Positions 23,232-32,053 of a stretch of DNA of 33,056 nt are shown here, in pieces. The stretch is from an uncultured Mailhella sp. (GTDB lineage Bacteria > Desulfobacterota > Desulfovibrionia > Desulfovibrionales > Desulfovibrionaceae), in contig CAJTRG010000006.1 in NCBI GenBank assembly GCA_910578585.1, forward strand, positions 1 to 33,056, in the 5' to 3' direction. Each line of letters opens with the position of its first letter. Within the stretch, counting starts at the first letter, position 1. A program made the translations under genes and the position numbers. Below the pieces are notes generated by a model, which worked only from the letters and a program-made list of their open reading frames with translations, was not told where the DNA came from and searched no databases.

Positions 23232-23567
23232 TTATTTGGTATCATTATTTTTTGTATTTTCGTGTATCCACTGCAAAAAATCGTGGCTGCCCTGCGTTAT
23301 GGCAGTAGATACTATACAAGGAATTTCGTAACTATGCAATCTTTTTACCACTTCCTCAATGCGGGCAAAATTGGCTTTACTGCTTTGCATGAAAAGCGCA
23401 AATTCTTCCTCCTCACAAATTTTCTCCTGCCACCAATAAAGGCTCTCCAAAGGAAAAATATTTGCGCCTGCAATGAGATGTTCCAGCAATAAAGCTCTGG
23501 CAATGCGCTTTGCCTCGCCCTTTGTCCTGGTTGTTACATAATAGAGTTGCGGTTCAAATTGGGGCAT
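23232..23567 (-). CDS. cutA: Divalent-cation tolerance protein CutA
   Basis: Small trimeric cytosolic protein of the PII-like fold, named for copper tolerance although its role is unclear. The 111-residue product has YVTTRTKGEAKRIARALL, LIAGANIFPLESLYWWQEKI and FALFMQSS, all CutA hallmarks. I start at ATG 23567, seven or eight bases after AAAGGA; the frame opens earlier at 23612. Its stop codon abuts the region of the kinase start, so the two genes are probably cotranscribed. It is divergent from ade, with about 100 bases between starts. Confidence 0.92.
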   Translation of the reverse strand: MPQFEPQLYYVTTRTKGEAKRIARALLLEHLIAGANIFPLESLYWWQEKICEEEEFALFMQSSKANFARIEEVVKRLHSYEIPCIVSTAITQGSHDFLQWIHENTKNNDTK

Positions 23568-23664
23568 AAAATTTTCCTTTTGTTTTATCCATGAATAGAG
23601 TAAAATATACAAATAAATTATACTGGAAAAACTGATCTGATAAAGCTGATTTGAGGAGTATACT

Positions 23665-25425
23665 ATGATAAAATACGCAAAAATTCAAGATATTATGCAG
23701 GATATTAAAAATAATTTGCCCATAGATCTGCGCATTGACAATGCGCAGATTGCCGATGTTTTCAGCGGAGAATTTTTCAGCGGATCTTTATGCGTGCACA
23801 AAGGCGTTATTGTGGGCTTTTCCAAAACCATGCCCGCGCAAAAGGTGGTGGATGCGAAAAATGCCTACCTTTTGCCAACTTTCTTTGACGCCCATGTACA
23901 TATTGAATCTTCCATGCTCAGTCCCGATAAATTTGCGGAACTGGTTATTCCTTTTGGCACGGGAACCGTTATTGCCGACCCCCACGAAATTGCCAATGTC
24001 AAAGGCCTCGACGGCATTCGCTTTATGCTGGAAAATGCCAAAGAAAGCCTTTTAGATGTAAAAATTATGCTTCCTTCCTGCGTGCCTGCCCTGCCCTTTG
24101 AATATGCAGGAGCAAACCTCTCTGCCCTTGACCTTGCCGAACTCATGAACGATGAAAATGTTCTTGGGCTCGGGGAAATGATGAATGTGCCCGGTGTGCT
24201 GATGCAGGATGAAAAAGTTCTTGAAAAACTGGAGCTTGCAGCAAAATACAATAAAATTATCGACGGGCATGCCCCCATGGTGCACGGCGATGATCTCGAT
24301 ATGTACAGGCTCGCCGGCGTTTCCACTGACCACGAATGCACCACTGTGGAAGAAGCACTGGAACGTATACGCCGCGGCATGTATGTGCTTTTGCGCGAAG
24401 GCTCTGCGGCTCACGACCTCGTCAACCTGCTTCCTGCGGTCAATGCCCATACCATTTCAAACTGCCTGTTCTGCACGGACGACAAGCAGTGCACAGATAT
24501 CATCAAAAGAGGACATATCAATAATTCTGTGCGCCTTGCCATTGAACACGGCACTGCCCCCATTGACGCCATCCGCATGGCAACAATCAACACTGCCCGC
24601 GCTTACGGCTTGACTCATAAGGGAGCCATTGCTCCAAGCTATGAAGCAAGCTTTATGCTGACCCAAGATATCAAAGAATGCAATCCTCATGCTGTCTATA
24701 TTAATGGTGAGCTGGTGGCAGAAAATGGCAAATACATAGCCACAGTGACCAAAACCTATAACGCAAAACTGGAACAGCTCACCGATACCATTCAGGACAG
24801 CATGCACACGGAACTGCCCAAGGATTTGACCATTCATATTCCAAGTAAGAAAGCCCGCGTTATCCGCCTTTTGCCCCATTCACTGCTCACAAAATGCGAA
24901 ATTATGGACGTTGCTGTGGATAGCGAAGGCAATTTTGATTTCAGCCAAAACAAAGGTCTGCTTAAAATGGCTGTTGTCGAACGCCACAAGAAAACCGGCA
25001 AAATCGGCCTTGGACTTTTGCACGCTGAATATGGTCTGCAAGGAGGCGCCATTGCCACCAGCATTTCCCACGACAGCCATAATATTGTGGTGGCCGGCGA
25101 TAACGATGAAGACATGCTCCTTGCCCTGCAGGAAGTTGAAAAAATGGGCGGCGGCATTGCCATGATCAGTAAGGGTGAAGTGCTGGCAAGTCTTTCCCTG
25201 CCTGTGGGCGGACTCATGAGCATGCAGGAACCACAGGCTGTGATTGCCGATTTGCAAAAGCTCTATGATGTGGCAAAAAATCATTACCATATCTGGGACA
25301 AAGCTGACGCGTTTATGTCTTTAAGTTTCCTTGCCCTGCCCGTTATTCCCGATCTGAAATTGACCCCACAAGGCCTCTTTGACGTGACCACCTTCCAGTT
25401 TACGGACATAGCTGTGCAGGAATAA
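23665..25425 (+). CDS. ade: Adenine deaminase
   Basis: Amidohydrolase that converts adenine to hypoxanthine in purine salvage. The 586-residue length is typical. Metal-binding motifs are DAHVHIESS, ADPHEIANV and DGHAP, and the N-terminal small beta domain (residues about 20-70) is present. The C-terminal part (GGGIAMISKGEVLASLSLPVGGLMS) is that of AdeC proteins. A GAGGAG site precedes the ATG. It stands alone on its strand and ends at a large hairpin repeat plus a bidirectional terminator. No purine riboswitch fits into the short leader. Confidence 0.96.
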   Translation: MIKYAKIQDIMQDIKNNLPIDLRIDNAQIADVFSGEFFSGSLCVHKGVIVGFSKTMPAQKVVDAKNAYLLPTFFDAHVHIESSMLSPDKFAELVIPFGTGTVIADPHEIANVKGLDGIRFMLENAKESLLDVKIMLPSCVPALPFEYAGANLSALDLAELMNDENVLGLGEMMNVPGVLMQDEKVLEKLELAAKYNKIIDGHAPMVHGDDLDMYRLAGVSTDHECTTVEEALERIRRGMYVLLREGSAAHDLVNLLPAVNAHTISNCLFCTDDKQCTDIIKRGHINNSVRLAIEHGTAPIDAIRMATINTARAYGLTHKGAIAPSYEASFMLTQDIKECNPHAVYINGELVAENGKYIATVTKTYNAKLEQLTDTIQDSMHTELPKDLTIHIPSKKARVIRLLPHSLLTKCEIMDVAVDSEGNFDFSQNKGLLKMAVVERHKKTGKIGLGLLHAEYGLQGGAIATSISHDSHNIVVAGDNDEDMLLALQEVEKMGGGIAMISKGEVLASLSLPVGGLMSMQEPQAVIADLQKLYDVAKNHYHIWDKADAFMSLSFLALPVIPDLKLTPQGLFDVTTFQFTDIAVQE

Positions 25426-25474
25426 AAATTTTTCTTTTCTATAAAATTTTTCAACCCCAAAAGTTACAAAATTT

Positions 25475-25541
25475 CTTTTTTGCAGGGGGAAACTAACGGG
25501 GGTTCCCCCCTTGCCCCCGTTAGCTTATCCCTGCAAAAAAG
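25475..25541. repeat. Large two-part hairpin, palindrome family A
   Basis: CTTTTTTGCAGGG (25475-25487) pairs with CCCTGCAAAAAAG (25529-25541), and CTAACGGGGG (25493-25502) pairs with CCCCCGTTAG (25514-25523). That is 23 paired bases in a 67-base structure. The 3' arm repeats 314-335 at 21 of 22 bases, and the TTGCAGGGG start resembles the hairpin inside the MITE-like element at 6000-6036. Confidence 0.8.
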
Positions 25542-25560
25542 TTGTTTATTGATGATATAA

Positions 25561-25593
25561 AAAAACGTTATAGATTTTGTCCATAACGTTTTT
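25561..25593. terminator. Bidirectional terminator between ade and the flavodoxin gene
   Basis: AAAAACGTTAT (25561-25571) pairs perfectly with ATAACGTTTTT (25583-25593). A and T runs at its two ends let it work for both convergent genes. Confidence 0.85.
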
Positions 25594-25619
25594 CGAATAG
25601 GGATTTGAAAAATAAACAA

Positions 25620-26183
25620 TTATAACTTATTAAGCCAGTCGGTGATTTCAGCATCAACGTTAGTGCTGCCTTCACCCAAGGTGTCAAAAGCACTCAAAAC
25701 CTGTGCTCCTTTGGCAAGTTTTCCCATATCAGCTGGAATTTCATATCTTCCGCCGCCGCCGTGGGTAATGAAAGGTACAATGGTTTTGTCTTCAAAGCTA
25801 TGAGCTGACAAAAAGGTCTTGACAGCCGGAACCATATGATACCACCAGGCAGGCGTGCCCACAAAAATAACGTCATAGCCGGAAATGTCGCCGTTATTTT
25901 TGAGTTCTGGCATGATATTGTTTTCATGCTGTTTTTTAGCAACGCCGTAAGCTAATTCCTGATAATCCGCAGGATAGGGCACAGCTGTTTCAATTTTGAA
26001 CATATCCCCGCCAATCTGGCTTTGGATCAATTTTGCAATATGTTCTGTGTTGCCGCTCCAGGAGAAGTAGGCGATCAATATTTTTTTGCCATCTAGATTT
26101 TCATTCTGCACTTTTTGGTCTGCTGCCTGAGCAAAACCCGTGCTAAACACAAATAAAAATACCATGAACAAAAGTTTTTTCAT
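25620..26183 (-). CDS. Exported flavodoxin-like protein
   Basis: FMN-binding flavodoxin fold, 187 residues from ATG 26183 (AGGA six bases upstream). Residues 1-20 are a signal peptide: two lysines, a hydrophobic core and AQA before the cleavage point. The mature part begins with KKILIAYFSWSGNTEHIA, whose SWSGNT (41-46) is the FMN phosphate loop, and has VGTPAWWYHMVPAV and FITHGGGGRYE, the isoalloxazine loops of the Flavodoxin_4 group. Ordinary flavodoxins are cytosolic, so the export signal is notable. It converges on ade and is divergent from the prenyl synthase gene. Confidence 0.88.
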   Translation of the reverse strand: MKKLLFMVFLFVFSTGFAQAADQKVQNENLDGKKILIAYFSWSGNTEHIAKLIQSQIGGDMFKIETAVPYPADYQELAYGVAKKQHENNIMPELKNNGDISGYDVIFVGTPAWWYHMVPAVKTFLSAHSFEDKTIVPFITHGGGGRYEIPADMGKLAKGAQVLSAFDTLGEGSTNVDAEITDWLNKL

Positions 26184-26360
26184 ATTTTTCCTCACTTGTT
26201 ATCAGCACACAATCTAGCAGTGCTTTGTAGTTTAAAGAAAAAATATGCTTATTTGAGCTCAATAAAAAGACCTGATTCTGCTAAATTTTTGCCTGATTCT
26301 CTCATTTTTATCTGCAAGAAAATCGCTTTTGCAGCTGCAAGACCGGAGGAACTCTTTTGC

Positions 26361-26389
26361 TTGCGATTGGCGTTGCTTTATGCTATTCT
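26361..26389 (+). promoter_or_regulatory. Possible sigma-70 promoter of the prenyl synthase-purL genes
   Basis: TTGCGA (26361-26366) and TATTCT (26384-26389) are spaced by 17 bases, 38 bases before the start codon. Each box matches the consensus at four of six positions. A 12-bp palindrome TTGCAGCTGCAA lies just upstream at 26329-26340 and could be an operator. Confidence 0.4.
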
Positions 26390-26426
26390 GTTTCCTTGGA
26401 AAATAAAAACTTTATTCGGACAAATA

Positions 26427-27446
26427 ATGAAAGAATTTACTGCATTTCTCCTTAGCGAACAGGAAAATATTAGCAAAGCATTACAAGCTGTTACAGAAAA
26501 AATGCCTTGTTCTGTTCAGGAAATTGCACGCTATGCATTTTTATCAGGCGGAAAGCGTCTTCGCCCTGTGCTGACCCTCTTGTGGTATAACCTGCTCAAA
26601 ACACAAAATAAAATCACGCATCCCAGCCTTTCTATTTATGATGCTTCCATTGTCCTCGAAATGTTCCATGTGGCAAGCCTCCTGCATGATGATGTGCTTG
26701 ATAATGCAGAACTTCGCCGCGGCAAGACCTCCAGCCATATCAAATTCGGCGTTCGTCCCTGCCTGCTCGCCGGTGACGCGCTCCTTGCCATGGGCAACAA
26801 GCAAATGGCAGAATTTCAGAATGTCCGTTTAATGCAGATTATTTCTGATGCCTTACTTCGCACTGCCAACGGCGAGATTGAAGAAATTCAGCTTGCCGGA
26901 AAAATTCCTGCCGATGAAAAGGAATATCTGGATGTGATTGAAGGCAAGACAGCCTGGATTATCCGTTCTGCCTGTGAAGTGGGCGCCATTATGGCTGGTG
27001 CCAGTGAAGAAAATATCGCAAGGGCCCGCGATTTTGGTTTGAATCTGGGCATGGCATTCCAAATTGTGGACGATGCCCTTGACTTTTCCCCGGAAGATGT
27101 GATTGGCAAGCCCACTGGCGGCGATCTTCGCGAAAGAAAATGCACACCGCCTATCTATATGTATTTGCAAAGTCTGACAGCTTCCGAAAAAGAAGATTTT
27201 ATCAAGAAATTTCAAGCCAATTCCAATGCTGTTTTTGAAACCGCGCAAAATCTGGAAAATGGCTTCACTGATGAAGAATTAAAAATCATCAATCAAAAAA
27301 TCATTGATGCAAAATTCCCTGAAAAAACCCGTGAGCTCGCCCAAAGTTATTTGGATAAAGCCAGGGAAAGTATTGCTGTTTTTTCAAATCCTTATGCCAA
27401 TATGCTTTTAGAAGCAATAACCTTTATAAAAGAAAGAAATAAATAG
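26427..27446 (+). CDS. Long-chain polyprenyl diphosphate synthase
   Basis: Adds isopentenyl diphosphate units to an allylic diphosphate, making quinone side chains or similar. From ATG 26427 it has 339 residues. GGKRLRP lies at 41-47, the first Asp-rich motif DDVLD at 88-92 and the second DDALD at 215-219. The residue five positions before the first motif is alanine (VASLLHDD), as in octaprenyl synthase IspB, and not a bulky aromatic, so a long chain is likely. The frame extends upstream to 26196, but that part lacks a binding site. purL follows 33 bases after the stop. Confidence 0.88.
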   Translation: MKEFTAFLLSEQENISKALQAVTEKMPCSVQEIARYAFLSGGKRLRPVLTLLWYNLLKTQNKITHPSLSIYDASIVLEMFHVASLLHDDVLDNAELRRGKTSSHIKFGVRPCLLAGDALLAMGNKQMAEFQNVRLMQIISDALLRTANGEIEEIQLAGKIPADEKEYLDVIEGKTAWIIRSACEVGAIMAGASEENIARARDFGLNLGMAFQIVDDALDFSPEDVIGKPTGGDLRERKCTPPIYMYLQSLTASEKEDFIKKFQANSNAVFETAQNLENGFTDEELKIINQKIIDAKFPEKTRELAQSYLDKARESIAVFSNPYANMLLEAITFIKERNK

Positions 27447-27479
27447 CCGTAAGGCGCAAAAACCAAGAAAGGTGAACAT

Positions 27480-30470
27480 ATGAGTCTTTTACGTTTGGAA
27501 ATTCGTGTAAAGGAAAATCAACAAGATCCGGTCGGCCACCGCGTTGCAGAAGAGATCAAAGAAGCACTTGGGCTTAGCATTGACAATGTCCGCATGGTAA
27601 AAGTGCTGACATTTGACGGCATAAACGATGATGAAGCAAAACTTCTGCTCGATAAAGCCGTGATGCATGACCCTGTTTTGCAAAGTGCAAGCCTTACAGC
27701 AACCAAATCCGACGCGGACTTTATTCTTGAAGTCAGCTTTCGTCCCGGCGTAACCGACAATGAAGGCAACACTGCCCGCAATACCGCCTGCCTCGTGCTG
27801 GGCAAAGAACGCAGCGCCCTCAAGGTTTACACCGCAAAACAATACCATTTATGGGGTAAGCTCAGCCGTGCCGACGCAGAACGCATCGGCAGAGATTTAC
27901 TTGCCAACGAACTTATCGAACGCCTCCGCCTCAAGAGCAAAGACGAATGGGCAAAGGAACCCGGTTTTGAAGCTCAGGCTTCCAAGGTAACCGGCAAAGC
28001 TGTGGATACTATAAATATTATTCCGCTCCTTTCCATGAGCGATGCGGAACTCATTGATTACAGCCGTAAAAATACCCTTGCCCTCACCCTTGAAGAAATG
28101 CTCATTATCAAGAATTTTTACGCAAAGCCTGAAACTGCCGCTGACAGAAAGAAATTCGGTCTGCCTGAAAACCCCACCGATGCCGAGCTGGAAGTGCTTG
28201 CACAAACCTGGTCTGAACACTGCAAACATAAAATCTTTGCGGCAAAAATTGAGTATACCAACGAAGAAACAGGCAAAACAACCACCATCGACAGCCTGTA
28301 CAAAACATATATTAAGACCCCAACCGCAACCATTAGAAAACGCCTTGGCGACAAGGATTTCTGCCATTCTGTATTCAGCGATAACGCCGGCGTTATTACC
28401 TTTAATGATGATTACGATGTCTGCATTAAAGTGGAAACCCACAACAGCCCGTCCGCTCTTGACCCCTACGGCGGCGCGCTCACCGGTATTGTGGGCGTCA
28501 ACCGTGACCCCATGGGCACAGGCATGGGCGCTGAACTTGTCTGCAACACGGACGTGTTCTGCTTTGCTTCTCCTTTCCACACCGATAAAATGCCTCCAAG
28601 ACTTCTGCACCCGCGCCGCGTTATGGAAGGCGTGCGCAAAGGAGTTGAAGACGGCGGCAATAAATCCGGTATTCCTACAGTCAACGGTGCAGTTGTTTTT
28701 GATGAACGCTACCTTGGCAAACCTCTTGTTTACTGCGGAACTATCGGCCTTATGCCCCGCATGGTCAACGGCATACCCGGCTATGAAAAAATCCCAACAG
28801 CCGGCGACGCCATTGTGATGACCGGCGGACGCATCGGCAAGGACGGCATCCACGGCGCAACCTTCTCCTCCGAAGAGCTGCACGAAGGAAGCCCTGCCAC
28901 CGCGGTACAGATCGGTGACCCCATCACTCAAAGAAAAATGTATGATTTCATTATGAAAGCCCGTGACTTAGGCTTGTACCATGCCATTACCGACAACGGC
29001 GCCGGCGGACTTTCTTCTTCTGTTGGGGAAATGAGTGAAGCGACGGGTGGCTGCTGTTTGGATTTGTCTAAATGCCCGCTCAAGTACGACGGCTTACAGC
29101 CCTGGGAAATTCTTCTTTCCGAAGCTCAGGAACGTATGACCTTAGCTGTGCCCCAAGATAAATTACAGGAATTTTTAGCTCTGGCTAAACACATGGATGT
29201 GGAAGCAACCAGCCTTGGCGAATTTACCGACAGCGGCTTCTTCCAAGTCTTTTACGGCGACAAGCCTGTAGCGAATTTGCCTATGGATTTCATGCATAAC
29301 GGCCTGCCGCAAATGCAGCTGAAAGCTGTTTGGAAAAGCGAACAACAAGACGCTATGCAAAACAAAGTGGCAATGCCCGATCCCAACGACAAGGCAGATT
29401 TCCTTCTCAAAATGCTGAGCCGCCTCAATATTTGCAGCAAGGAAAATATTGTCCGTCAATACGACCATGAAGTAAAAGGCGGCAGTGTTGTGAAACCTTT
29501 TGTGGGCAGAAATCAGGATGCTCCAGCGGACGCCGGCGTGCTCCGTCCGGTGCTCGAAGATGAAGCAGGTATTGTTATTTCCAACGGTATTTGTCCAAAA
29601 TTCAGCGATTACGACACCTATCACATGATGGCAAACGCCCTTGACGAAGCTGTCAGAAACGCTGTGGCTGTGGGCGCTGACCCTGACCACATGGCAGGCT
29701 GCGACAACTTTTGCTGGTGCGACCCAATCCAATCTGAAAAGACCCCTGACGGTGAATATAAACTGGCTCAGCTGGTGCGCGCCTGCGAAGCGCTTGGAAA
29801 ATATTGCCTTGATTACGGTGTACCCTGTATTTCAGGTAAGGACTCCATGAAGAACGACTATATCGGCGACGGCAAGAAAATTTCCATTCCGCCAACCGTT
29901 CTGTTCAGTGTGCTTGCGAAAATCCAAAACGTCAATAATGCCGTAACCAGTGATTTGAAAGCCGCCGGCAATAAAATTTATCTGCTTGGCTTTACCAAAA
30001 GCGAAATGGCTGGCAGTGAAGCTTTTGACGAGCTCGGCATCAAGGGCGGACGCGTGCCGCAAGTGGATTCTGCTTCTGCGCTGCGCCGTTATCAGGCTTT
30101 CCACACCGCAACCCAAAAGCATTTAGTCAAAGCCTGCCACGACCTTTCAGACGGAGGACTTGCTGTGGCTCTTGCTGAAATGTGCATGGGCGGATTACTT
30201 GGCGCAAAAATTGACCTCAGCCTGGTGGGCAGGGAAAAGGATATGACTTCCATGGAAACCCTTTACAGCGAAAGCGCAAGCCGTTTCCTGGTGGAAGTTG
30301 AACCTGCCAAGTGTGCAGAATTTGAAGATCTCTTTGCTGAACACTGCTATCAAATCGGCGAAGTCACAAAAGCAAATGCTGACCTTGAAGTCTATGCAGG
30401 AGAAAACCTTGTGTTTACACAAAATATTCCTGCCATGGTCAAAGCTTTCAAGAGAACGCTCAACGCATAA
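27480..30470 (+). CDS. purL: Phosphoribosylformylglycinamidine synthase, PurS-PurL fusion
   Basis: Fourth step of purine synthesis: FGAR to FGAM using ATP and ammonia. The 996-residue protein starts with a PurS-like region (about 1-170; LEIRVKENQQDPVGHRVAEE is PurS-like), followed by the PurL linker and synthase domains. Visible PurL motifs are TWSEHCKHK, ETHNSPSALDPYGGA, DPMGTG and NGAGGLSSSVGEM, with a second half GKDSMKND and CHDLSDGGLAVALAEM. It ends where the synthase ends, so the glutaminase domain of the 1300-residue proteobacterial enzyme is absent; a separate PurQ is expected elsewhere. leuB follows after 46 bases. Confidence 0.94.
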   Translation: MSLLRLEIRVKENQQDPVGHRVAEEIKEALGLSIDNVRMVKVLTFDGINDDEAKLLLDKAVMHDPVLQSASLTATKSDADFILEVSFRPGVTDNEGNTARNTACLVLGKERSALKVYTAKQYHLWGKLSRADAERIGRDLLANELIERLRLKSKDEWAKEPGFEAQASKVTGKAVDTINIIPLLSMSDAELIDYSRKNTLALTLEEMLIIKNFYAKPETAADRKKFGLPENPTDAELEVLAQTWSEHCKHKIFAAKIEYTNEETGKTTTIDSLYKTYIKTPTATIRKRLGDKDFCHSVFSDNAGVITFNDDYDVCIKVETHNSPSALDPYGGALTGIVGVNRDPMGTGMGAELVCNTDVFCFASPFHTDKMPPRLLHPRRVMEGVRKGVEDGGNKSGIPTVNGAVVFDERYLGKPLVYCGTIGLMPRMVNGIPGYEKIPTAGDAIVMTGGRIGKDGIHGATFSSEELHEGSPATAVQIGDPITQRKMYDFIMKARDLGLYHAITDNGAGGLSSSVGEMSEATGGCCLDLSKCPLKYDGLQPWEILLSEAQERMTLAVPQDKLQEFLALAKHMDVEATSLGEFTDSGFFQVFYGDKPVANLPMDFMHNGLPQMQLKAVWKSEQQDAMQNKVAMPDPNDKADFLLKMLSRLNICSKENIVRQYDHEVKGGSVVKPFVGRNQDAPADAGVLRPVLEDEAGIVISNGICPKFSDYDTYHMMANALDEAVRNAVAVGADPDHMAGCDNFCWCDPIQSEKTPDGEYKLAQLVRACEALGKYCLDYGVPCISGKDSMKNDYIGDGKKISIPPTVLFSVLAKIQNVNNAVTSDLKAAGNKIYLLGFTKSEMAGSEAFDELGIKGGRVPQVDSASALRRYQAFHTATQKHLVKACHDLSDGGLAVALAEMCMGGLLGAKIDLSLVGREKDMTSMETLYSESASRFLVEVEPAKCAEFEDLFAEHCYQIGEVTKANADLEVYAGENLVFTQNIPAMVKAFKRTLNA

Positions 30471-30516
30471 ACAACTAAAACGCAACATACACAAATTCGA
30501 CTGAAATAGAGGTTAT

Positions 30517-31590
30517 ATGAAAAAACACATTGCTGTTATGTCTGGTGACGGAATTGGCCCTGAAATTGTAGGTGAAGCTCTCCGCGTTTTGGATGCAGTG
30601 GCAAAGAAATTTCACCATGAATTTACCACGGAAAATGTGCTGATTGGCGGTATTGCCATTGATAAAACCGGTTCTCCCCTTCCGGAAGCAACGGTTGAAG
30701 CCTGCAAGAAGGCTGACGCTGTTCTTCTTGGCGCTGTGGGCGGCCCCAAATGGGACACCATTGACCCTGCCATTCGCCCTGAAAAAGGTCTGCTTGGCAT
30801 CCGCAAGGCATTAGGTTTATTTGCAAACCTTCGTCCAGCTCGCCTCTTCCCTGAACTTGCCGGTGCCTGCCTTTTGCGCAAGGACATTGTAGATAAAGGC
30901 CTTGATGTTATGGTTGTGCGTGAGCTGACCGGCGGTATTTATTTTGGTAAGCCAGCCGGCGTGGAAATTCGCGACGGCAAACGCACCGGCTTCAATACCA
31001 TGATTTACAATGAAGACGAAATCCGCCGCATTGCGCATATTGCCTTCAAAGCGGCTATGAAACGCAGAAAGAAAGTCTGCTCTGTGGATAAGGCCAATGT
31101 GCTTGACGTCAGTCGCGTCTGGCGCGAAGTGGTAACTGAAGTTTCCAAGGAATACCCCGAAGTAGAACTTAGCTACATGTATGTAGATAATGCCGCCATG
31201 CAGCTGGTGCGCGACCCCAGCCAATTTGACGTGATTGTGACCGGCAACCTCTTTGGCGATATTTTGTCAGACGAAGCTGCTGTTATTACCGGTTCTATCG
31301 GTATGCTTGCCTCAGCCAGCCTCGGCAGTGAATACGCAGGCCTCTATGAACCAATCCACGGCTCTGCCCCTGATATTGCAGGTCAAAAGAAAGCAAATCC
31401 CTTGGCAACCATTTTATCTGTTGCCATGATGCTGCTCCATGAATTTGACCTCAAGGAAGAAGCCCTTGCCATTGAGAACGCTGTGCGCAAAACTTTGCAG
31501 GACGGCTTTAGAACCGGCGATATCATGGAAGAAGGCAAAGTCCTCTGCAATACAGTGGAAATTACTGACAAAGTAATTGAACGCTTATAA
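30517..31590 (+). CDS. leuB: 3-isopropylmalate dehydrogenase
   Basis: NAD-dependent oxidative decarboxylation of 3-isopropylmalate in leucine synthesis. The 357 residues have SGDGIGPEIV at the N terminus, the substrate helix region ALGLFANLRPARLF with paired arginines, RELTGGIYFG, the catalytic lysine in DKANVLDVSRVWREVV, the metal aspartates in VDNAAMQ and GDILSDEAA, and the NAD motif EPIHGSAPDIAGQKKANP. An AGAGG site precedes the ATG. leuA, leuC and leuD are not in the window, so the gene is separated from its pathway partners or the rest of the cluster lies elsewhere. Confidence 0.97.
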   Translation: MKKHIAVMSGDGIGPEIVGEALRVLDAVAKKFHHEFTTENVLIGGIAIDKTGSPLPEATVEACKKADAVLLGAVGGPKWDTIDPAIRPEKGLLGIRKALGLFANLRPARLFPELAGACLLRKDIVDKGLDVMVVRELTGGIYFGKPAGVEIRDGKRTGFNTMIYNEDEIRRIAHIAFKAAMKRRKKVCSVDKANVLDVSRVWREVVTEVSKEYPEVELSYMYVDNAAMQLVRDPSQFDVIVTGNLFGDILSDEAAVITGSIGMLASASLGSEYAGLYEPIHGSAPDIAGQKKANPLATILSVAMMLLHEFDLKEEALAIENAVRKTLQDGFRTGDIMEEGKVLCNTVEITDKVIERL

Positions 31591-31650
31591 AAACATGTAT
31601 TAAAAATGTTTTTAAAATAAAGAAGCCGTCAAAGCAATTTGGCGGCTTCT
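31589..31650 (+). terminator. Two hairpins after leuB
   Basis: AAAAACAT/ATGTTTTT (31589-31612) is a weak hairpin ending in a T5 run. AGAAGCCGTCA (31621-31631) pairs with TGGCGGCTTCT (31640-31650) with one mismatch; it lacks a T-tract on the plus strand but has a T-rich one on the minus strand. Confidence 0.55.
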
Positions 31651-31791
31651 GACTCAAAATAATCAGGTTTTAGCATATACATTTTCCGCGTCACTTTTCC
31701 TTTTTATTTCCACCTTGCTTATTTTATTATATGAAAATGAGATTTTTCAGAGCTGAAATATTATTTGAAAAATACAAATAATCTTTACAGG

Positions 31792-32053
31792 AAGAGTAAA
31801 ATTATGCGAATTTATGACCGCCTTATTTCCTTAGGGCTTAACTGTGAAATTAGCTTCCAACCTAAGATGACGCTCGGTCAAGCGTCCTGCTTGACATTCG
31901 CTCTCACTCACGAAAAACGTGGTTTTCGTTTCGTTCGCTCTGCGAGGCGCGCACATCCTGTGCTATAAATCTAGCATCTATCCTTTTATAAGAGTAAAAT
32001 TATGCGAATTTATGACCGCCTTATTTCCTTAGGGCTTAACTGTGAAATTAGCT
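31792..32053 (+). repeat. 64-bp exact direct repeat, 198 bases apart
   Basis: Bases 31792-31855 and 31990-32053 are identical. Each unit carries the leader AAGAGTAAAATT and the first 17 codons of the DUF1796-like gene (MRIYDRLISLGLNCEIS). The 134 bases between them are unrelated to the gene. Confidence 0.95.
31804..31968 (+). pseudogene. Truncated duplicate of the DUF1796-like gene start
   Basis: This frame repeats the first 17 codons of the next gene exactly and then runs for 37 codons through unrelated palindromic DNA to a stop at 31968. That tail contains GACGCT/AGCGTC (near 31869-31886), CGAAAA/TTTTCG and GCACA/TGTGC inverted repeats and looks like inserted repeat sequence, not protein-coding DNA. 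The remnant could come from a tandem duplication broken by an insertion, or from a lost paralogue. It still has the same leader as the intact gene and might be translated into a 54-residue peptide. Confidence 0.65.

Noticed and set aside
26184..26426. Purine riboswitch or other leader RNA before the prenyl synthase-purL genes
   Set aside because: I see no conserved riboswitch core; only a possible promoter and a 12-bp palindrome.
27897..28931. 344-codon minus-strand frame inside purL
   Set aside because: Antisense shadow of a well-conserved gene; no start signal and no recognisable protein motif.
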